DNA of 8,302 bases. Origin: Acidobacterium sp. (lineage in GTDB: Bacteria; Acidobacteriota; Terriglobia; Terriglobales; Acidobacteriaceae). The translations under genes and the position numbers were made by a program. Numbering within the stretch: position 1 is the first letter of the stretch; the number at the start of each line of letters is the position of its first letter. The stretch lies in contig PMAM01000130.1 of NCBI GenBank assembly GCA_003152595.1, forward strand, positions 3,755 to 12,056, given 5' to 3'. Under the pieces are notes generated by a model that made no database searches, was not told the DNA's origin, and saw only the letters and a list, made by a program, of their open reading frames with translations. Shown piece by piece: positions 4,628-8,302 of the stretch.

Positions 4628-6364
4628 ATGTCCTGGAGTCGATTTTCCCTGTCGTCCGCGATTCTGATCACCATGCTGGCAGGCGCCGGCGTGTTCGCGG
4701 CCCATGCCCAGAGCCAGGGCGAAGCCTCAAACCAGGACTCCGTACAAAACTCCCAGGATCAGCAGGATCCGCTCAAGCGGCAACTCCCGGACAAGGAGCG
4801 GTTCAAGCAGCAGAAGCAACTGCATCAGGAGCTGGGAACCGCCTACAAGAAGTGGCTGGACCAGGACGTTCGCTGGATCATCACCGATTCGGAGAAGAAG
4901 GCGTTCCTGAGCCTGAGCAACGATGAGGAGCGGGACGCGTTCATCGAGAACTTCTGGCGGCGGCGGAATCCGAATCCGGATTCACCGGAGAACGAGTATC
5001 GCGAGGAGCACTATCGGCGGATCGCGTATGCCAACGAGCACTTCGCGGCGGGCAAGCCGGGCTGGATGACGGACCGGGGGATGATCTATATCAAGTACGG
5101 CAAACCGGACTCGATCGATTCCCATCCGAGCGGCGGGCAGTACGAGCGGCCGGTAGACGAAGGCGGCGGCGAGACGTCGACTTACCCGTTCGAGACCTGG
5201 CACTATCGTTATCTCGATGGCATCGGCGACAACATCGATATCGAGTTTGTCGATTCGTGCATGTGCAGCGATTACCACATGACGATCGACCGTTCGGAGA
5301 AGGACGCCCTGCTGCACGTGCCCAACGGCGGCGAGACGCTGTACGAGCAGATGGGCATGGCGAAGAAGGCGGACCGGTTCAAGGGCGGTCTGGAGAATCT
5401 GGGGCCGGGGCCGGGTTCGTCGTCGAATCAAAGCAAGGAGTTCGATCGCATCGAGCTGTATTCCAAGCTGGAAGCGCCGCCGGAGATCAAGTTCAAGGAC
5501 CTGAGCCTGGCGGAATTCCTGACCAGCAAGAAGATGCTGCCCGGGCCGTTCTTCCCCTTCGAGGTGCGGACCGATTTTGTGAAGGTGACCGACGATACGG
5601 TGCTGGTGCCGATCACGCTCCAGATCAAGAACAAGGACATCACCTTCAATACCAAGGATGGAGTCTCCAAGGGGGATGTGAGCATCGTCGGACGGATTTC
5701 GACGATCACCGACCGGGTGGTGCAGAGCTTCGAGGATCCGGTGGAAGCGGGGCCGTATCCGGCGGAGTTGCTGCCGCGTGAAATGGCGGGATCATCGTTG
5801 TACTGGAAGGCATTTCCGCTGCGGCCGGGGCGGTACCGGATCGACATCGCGATCAAGGACGTCAACAACCCGGATCACGTGGGCGTGTGGGCGCAGGCGA
5901 TCACGGTGCCGCGGTACGACGACGATCACCTGGCAACGTCTTCGCTGATTCTGGCCGACAAGATGGAGCGGGTGCCATCGAAGGATATCGGGGCGGGGAA
6001 TTTCATCATCGGCAATACGTTTGTGCGGCCGCGGGTGACGACGAATCCGGCATCGCCGGCGAGCTTCCATCGGAATCAGAATCTGAATTTCTGGATGCAG
6101 GTTTATAATCTCGGCCTGGACGAAAAGAGCAAGCAGAACAACGCGAAGATTGTGTACCAGATCCTGAACGCGACGACGAACAAGTCGATTCTGGATGCGA
6201 CGGAAGATTCGAAGAGGCTGAGCCCGAATTCGGACCAGTTAACGCTCGAGAAGTCCCTCCCCCTTGCAAGTCTGGAGCCTGGAAAGTACATCGTGAGGAT
6301 CAGTGTGGATGACGGTGTAACGCAACAGCAGATTGCACAGTCGGCACCTTTTACGGTGGAATAG
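4628..6364 (+). CDS. Exported GWxTD-domain protein
   Basis: A 578-residue secreted or periplasmic protein. Residues 1-27 form a signal peptide (MSWSRFSLSS, then a hydrophobic core, cleavage after AHA before Q28). A Gln-rich linker runs to about 65. The GWxTD domain spans about 70-235, with FIENFWRRRNPNPDSPENEY (105-124), YANEHF (134-139), GWMTDRGMIYIKYGKP (145-160) and ETWHYRY (189-195) as its conserved core. Two all-beta regions follow, about 310-430 and 480-578, which look like immunoglobulin-type folds. There is no lipobox. The molecular function of GWxTD domains is not established. The ATG at 4628 is chosen because a strong promoter overlaps the only upstream start. AAGGAG is 12 nt away, a slightly long spacing. 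The next gene, 124 bp downstream on the same strand, encodes an outer-membrane barrel protein, suggesting a shared envelope role. Confidence 0.9.
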   Translation: MSWSRFSLSSAILITMLAGAGVFAAHAQSQGEASNQDSVQNSQDQQDPLKRQLPDKERFKQQKQLHQELGTAYKKWLDQDVRWIITDSEKKAFLSLSNDEERDAFIENFWRRRNPNPDSPENEYREEHYRRIAYANEHFAAGKPGWMTDRGMIYIKYGKPDSIDSHPSGGQYERPVDEGGGETSTYPFETWHYRYLDGIGDNIDIEFVDSCMCSDYHMTIDRSEKDALLHVPNGGETLYEQMGMAKKADRFKGGLENLGPGPGSSSNQSKEFDRIELYSKLEAPPEIKFKDLSLAEFLTSKKMLPGPFFPFEVRTDFVKVTDDTVLVPITLQIKNKDITFNTKDGVSKGDVSIVGRISTITDRVVQSFEDPVEAGPYPAELLPREMAGSSLYWKAFPLRPGRYRIDIAIKDVNNPDHVGVWAQAITVPRYDDDHLATSSLILADKMERVPSKDIGAGNFIIGNTFVRPRVTTNPASPASFHRNQNLNFWMQVYNLGLDEKSKQNNAKIVYQILNATTNKSILDATEDSKRLSPNSDQLTLEKSLPLASLEPGKYIVRISVDDGVTQQQIAQSAPFTVE

Positions 6365-6377
6365 GCACAGAAGGTGG

Positions 6378-6401
6378 TTTCCGGGCTCCCACGCCCGGAA
6401 A
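6378..6401 (+). terminator. Perfect 9-bp hairpin after the GWxTD gene, no U-tract
   Basis: TTTCCGGGC (6378-6386) and GCCCGGAAA (6393-6401) pair perfectly around the loop TCCCAC, 13 nt after the stop codon. It is followed by GGAAACGG, not a U-run, so it is not a classical intrinsic terminator on either strand. It could stabilise the 3' end of the upstream message, cause partial termination, or belong to the structured spacer that continues to 6463. Confidence 0.55.
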
Positions 6402-6407
6402 GGAAAC

Positions 6408-6463
6408 GGCGCTTCAGTGGTCGCAAGAGCCACGAGGCAAGGCAGGATTTGAGGAGTAGCGCC
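6408..6463 (+). other. Candidate structured RNA in the intergenic spacer
   Basis: GGCGCT (6408-6413) and AGCGCC (6458-6463) can pair to close a 44-nt region, which contains a second hairpin GTGGT-N7-GCCAC (6417-6433, one G-U pair). With the hairpin at 6378-6401 this makes three stems in a 124-nt spacer just before the barrel gene. It does not match the riboswitch consensus patterns I could recall (cobalamin, TPP, SAM, glycine, c-di-GMP). It may equally be chance in GC-rich DNA. Confidence 0.35.
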
Positions 6464-6488
6464 AGGGAGCAAGAGACTTACTGATTCA

Positions 6489-8198
6489 GTGAGCAGACGT
6501 ACCACCATCTGCGTCCCCATGTTGATCGCGCTGGCCGCGCTGTGTGCCGGTGCGTCGCAGGCGAGCGCGCAGGCCAACACCCTGAGCGGCGTGATTCGCG
6601 ACAGCCGCGGGTTGCCCCAGGCGGGGGCGGCCGTGGAACTGCTGCGGCCGGATCTTTCGGTGGTGAGCGAGGTGTTTGCGGACGAGCACGGGCGCTACCG
6701 CATGGAAGGAATCCTGCCCGGTATTTACGACGTGAAAGCCTCCGACGCGATGTTCCTGCCCACGCTGCGGGAAAACCTGCAGGTGCTGGCGGGGACAAGG
6801 CTGGTGGTGAACCTGACGCTGAACACGCTGTATGAGGCGTTCCGCTGGCTGCCGGCCAAGCCGCGCCAGGCGGATGAGCCGAAGGATGACTGGACCTGGA
6901 CGCTGCGGCTTACCGCCAATCGGCCGTTGCTGCGCCTGCTTCAGGACGGGCCGCTGGTGGTGGTGTCGAACGGCGACGGTACGGCGCCGGAGCTAAAGGC
7001 GCGCGTGACCGTGCGCGGCGGCGAGAGCGGGTTTGGCGATGGCGGGCTGCACAACGATTTTGAGATGGAGCGGACGCCGGAGGACGGGCGGGCGATGATC
7101 TTCCGCGCCGACCTGAGCCAGGGAAATCCTGGACAGCTGGCCGATCCTTCGCTGAACGCGATGGTGGGTTATGAGCAGGAGCTGGCGCTGGGGCGGACGT
7201 TCCGCGCGGTGGGCGCTGTAGAGACGCGGCCGGATATCGCGGGGGGACCGGTGGGTCAGGGCCTGCAGGCGGTGGATCTGCGCAGCGGCGAGACGATGAA
7301 TTTCGGCCCGGCAATTCAGGCGGAGTTCGGGGAAGAGACGCAGGGGATCCGGCTCGGCGATACGATTCTGGCCAACCATCCGTTTGCGGCGGTGACCGTG
7401 CATCGCGGTGCGGCCTTTGTGGGCTATCGCGTTTCAACGGCGCCGGGCATTCAGACGGTTGAGGATCTGGACCGCGAGGCGACCGTGGAACCGAAGCTGG
7501 GCGAGCGGAACGGCAAGCTGACGCTGGAGCAGGGTATCCACCAGGAACTGGTGGCGGGCAAGAATGAAGGCAACACACACGTGAAGGTGGCGGTGTGGAA
7601 CGAGCAGGTGGAAAATCCGGTGGTGGCCGGCGGAGGGAATATTTCCGCGGCGGACTGGGCGGGCGGCAACCTGCTGTACGACGAGACCAGCGATCTGGTG
7701 CGCGCGACCGGGCAGAGTTACACCGGCGACGGGATGCTGACTGAAGTGGAACAGCGCGTGAACGGCAGCACCTGGATTTCGTTTGAACTAGCGCTGGGGG
7801 ATACGCTGGCCATGGCCGATGCGGCTCCGGGCACGGACAGTCTGGATGAGGCGCTGAACGGCATGAAGGCCCACGAGATGCCCATGTTCGGCGCGGGCGT
7901 TCACGGCAAAGTGGAAGCCATAGGGATGCAGTGGCGGGCTTCGTACCGGTGGCAGAATCCGCACACGCTAACGCCGGTGGACGCATTTGCCAGCGGCACG
8001 TCGTCGCCGTATCTCAGCTTCCTGGTGCGGCAACCCATCCGCTACCGGCGCATGATTCCGAACGGCGTCGAAGCGCTGCTGGATGTGCGCAATCTGCTGG
8101 CGGAGGGCTATCGGCCCTTCCTGTCGAGCGACGGCAGCACGCTGTATTTTGCCGAGGCGGCGCGCTGTGTGCAGGGCGGTTTGTCGTTCACGTTCTAA
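6489..8198 (+). CDS. Predicted outer-membrane beta-barrel protein with N-terminal carboxypeptidase-regulatory-like domain
   Basis: A 569-residue protein. Residues 1-27 form a signal peptide (RR, then the hydrophobic stretch CVPMLIALAALCAG, then ASQASA before QAN). Residues about 31-110 form a carboxypeptidase-regulatory-like beta-sandwich (LSGVIRDSRGLPQAGAAVEL, DEHGRYRMEGILPGIYDVKAS), the domain that also heads Oar/TonB-dependent receptors. Residues about 135-569 look like alternating beta strands and end GGLSFTF, the terminal-Phe pattern of outer-membrane barrels. No TonB plug domain is recognisable, and the protein is about half the size of Oar-like receptors, so I do not call it a TonB-dependent receptor. 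The GTG at 6489 is the start because an in-frame TGA lies just upstream at 6450 and the GTG gives a complete signal peptide. The ribosome-binding site is weak (AGGGAG, 19 nt away). It probably shares a transcript with the GWxTD gene. Confidence 0.8.
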   Translation: MSRRTTICVPMLIALAALCAGASQASAQANTLSGVIRDSRGLPQAGAAVELLRPDLSVVSEVFADEHGRYRMEGILPGIYDVKASDAMFLPTLRENLQVLAGTRLVVNLTLNTLYEAFRWLPAKPRQADEPKDDWTWTLRLTANRPLLRLLQDGPLVVVSNGDGTAPELKARVTVRGGESGFGDGGLHNDFEMERTPEDGRAMIFRADLSQGNPGQLADPSLNAMVGYEQELALGRTFRAVGAVETRPDIAGGPVGQGLQAVDLRSGETMNFGPAIQAEFGEETQGIRLGDTILANHPFAAVTVHRGAAFVGYRVSTAPGIQTVEDLDREATVEPKLGERNGKLTLEQGIHQELVAGKNEGNTHVKVAVWNEQVENPVVAGGGNISAADWAGGNLLYDETSDLVRATGQSYTGDGMLTEVEQRVNGSTWISFELALGDTLAMADAAPGTDSLDEALNGMKAHEMPMFGAGVHGKVEAIGMQWRASYRWQNPHTLTPVDAFASGTSSPYLSFLVRQPIRYRRMIPNGVEALLDVRNLLAEGYRPFLSSDGSTLYFAEAARCVQGGLSFTF

Positions 8199-8302
8199 GT
8201 GTCGCGGGCCGGCTGAATCCTGTTGAAATTTGAGATCGGCGCTTGCTGCGCGAGAGCTTCCAGGAGCGCGGAAAACAGCGATTCTGCATGCTATAGTGGG
8301 AA
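8199..8302 (+). promoter_or_regulatory. Intergenic tail with a candidate extended -10 promoter
   Basis: No gene starts here. TGCTATAGT (8289-8297) is a good extended -10 element (TG-N-TATAGT) for a plus-strand gene beyond the window; no strong -35 lies 16-18 bp upstream, which extended -10 promoters tolerate. No convincing intrinsic terminator follows the barrel gene within these 104 bp. Confidence 0.35.

Noticed and set aside
6365..6488. A known riboswitch before the barrel gene
   Set aside because: The conserved cores of cobalamin, TPP, SAM, glycine and c-di-GMP classes as I know them are not present. Only generic stems are visible, so it is reported as an unassigned structure.
6910..7986. 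A 358-codon minus-strand open frame within the barrel gene
   Set aside because: It is a Pro/Arg/Ser-rich composition typical of antisense frames in GC-rich genes, with no domain, while the plus-strand frame has a signal peptide and a recognisable N-terminal domain.
6489..8198. Calling the barrel protein a TonB-dependent receptor
   Set aside because: It shares the N-terminal regulatory-like domain and terminal Phe, but no plug domain or TonB box is recognisable and it is far shorter than Oar-like receptors.

Overview
This GC-rich window most resembles an acidobacterial (Acidobacteriota, Terriglobia-like) chromosome. That is an inference from gene content: a GWxTD-domain secreted protein next to an outer-membrane barrel protein with an N-terminal carboxypeptidase-regulatory-like domain, plus a MacA/MacB-type efflux pair. 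No rRNA or other phylogenetic marker is present.

Left part (1-1379). The possible 3' tail of an incoming plus-strand gene and a hairpin terminator (58-82) are followed by a minus-strand toxin-antitoxin operon read right to left. It holds a HigB-family toxin gene (1379-1053), a HigA-like antitoxin (1056-598) that overlaps it by ATGA, and a second antitoxin paralogue (566-81). The two antitoxins are about 76% identical over their first 136 residues and look like a tandem duplication. The second copy has no toxin of its own. It carries what may be the last few codons of a lost one just upstream.

Repeat region (1380-2070). These 690 bp hold no credible gene but a dense set of repeats: a 150-bp direct repeat in two copies 272 bp apart, an inverted partial copy that forms a large imperfect hairpin with the second copy, a 14-bp tandem repeat, and a 5.4-unit array of 18-20 bp units ending 24 bp beyond the stop of the ABC ATPase gene.

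Efflux operon (2071-4296, minus strand). A MacA/HlyD-like periplasmic adaptor is followed after 60 bp by a MacB/LolD-type ATP-binding protein. The expected FtsX/MacB-type permease is not in the window. The operon ends at the repeat array.

Right part (4297-8302, plus strand). A divergent regulatory region rich in inverted repeats contains a near-consensus sigma-70 promoter (TTGAAA-N17-TAGAAT) for the GWxTD-domain exported protein (4628-6364). A 124-bp spacer with a perfect 9-bp hairpin and a nested stem follows, then a 569-residue predicted outer-membrane barrel protein (6489-8198). The last 104 bp probably hold the promoter of the next gene.

The most interesting points are the HigB-HigA-HigA' layout with divergence concentrated in the DNA-binding helices, the structured 150-bp repeats, the permease-less efflux pair, and the GWxTD/plug-less barrel pair as a possible uncharacterised envelope system.
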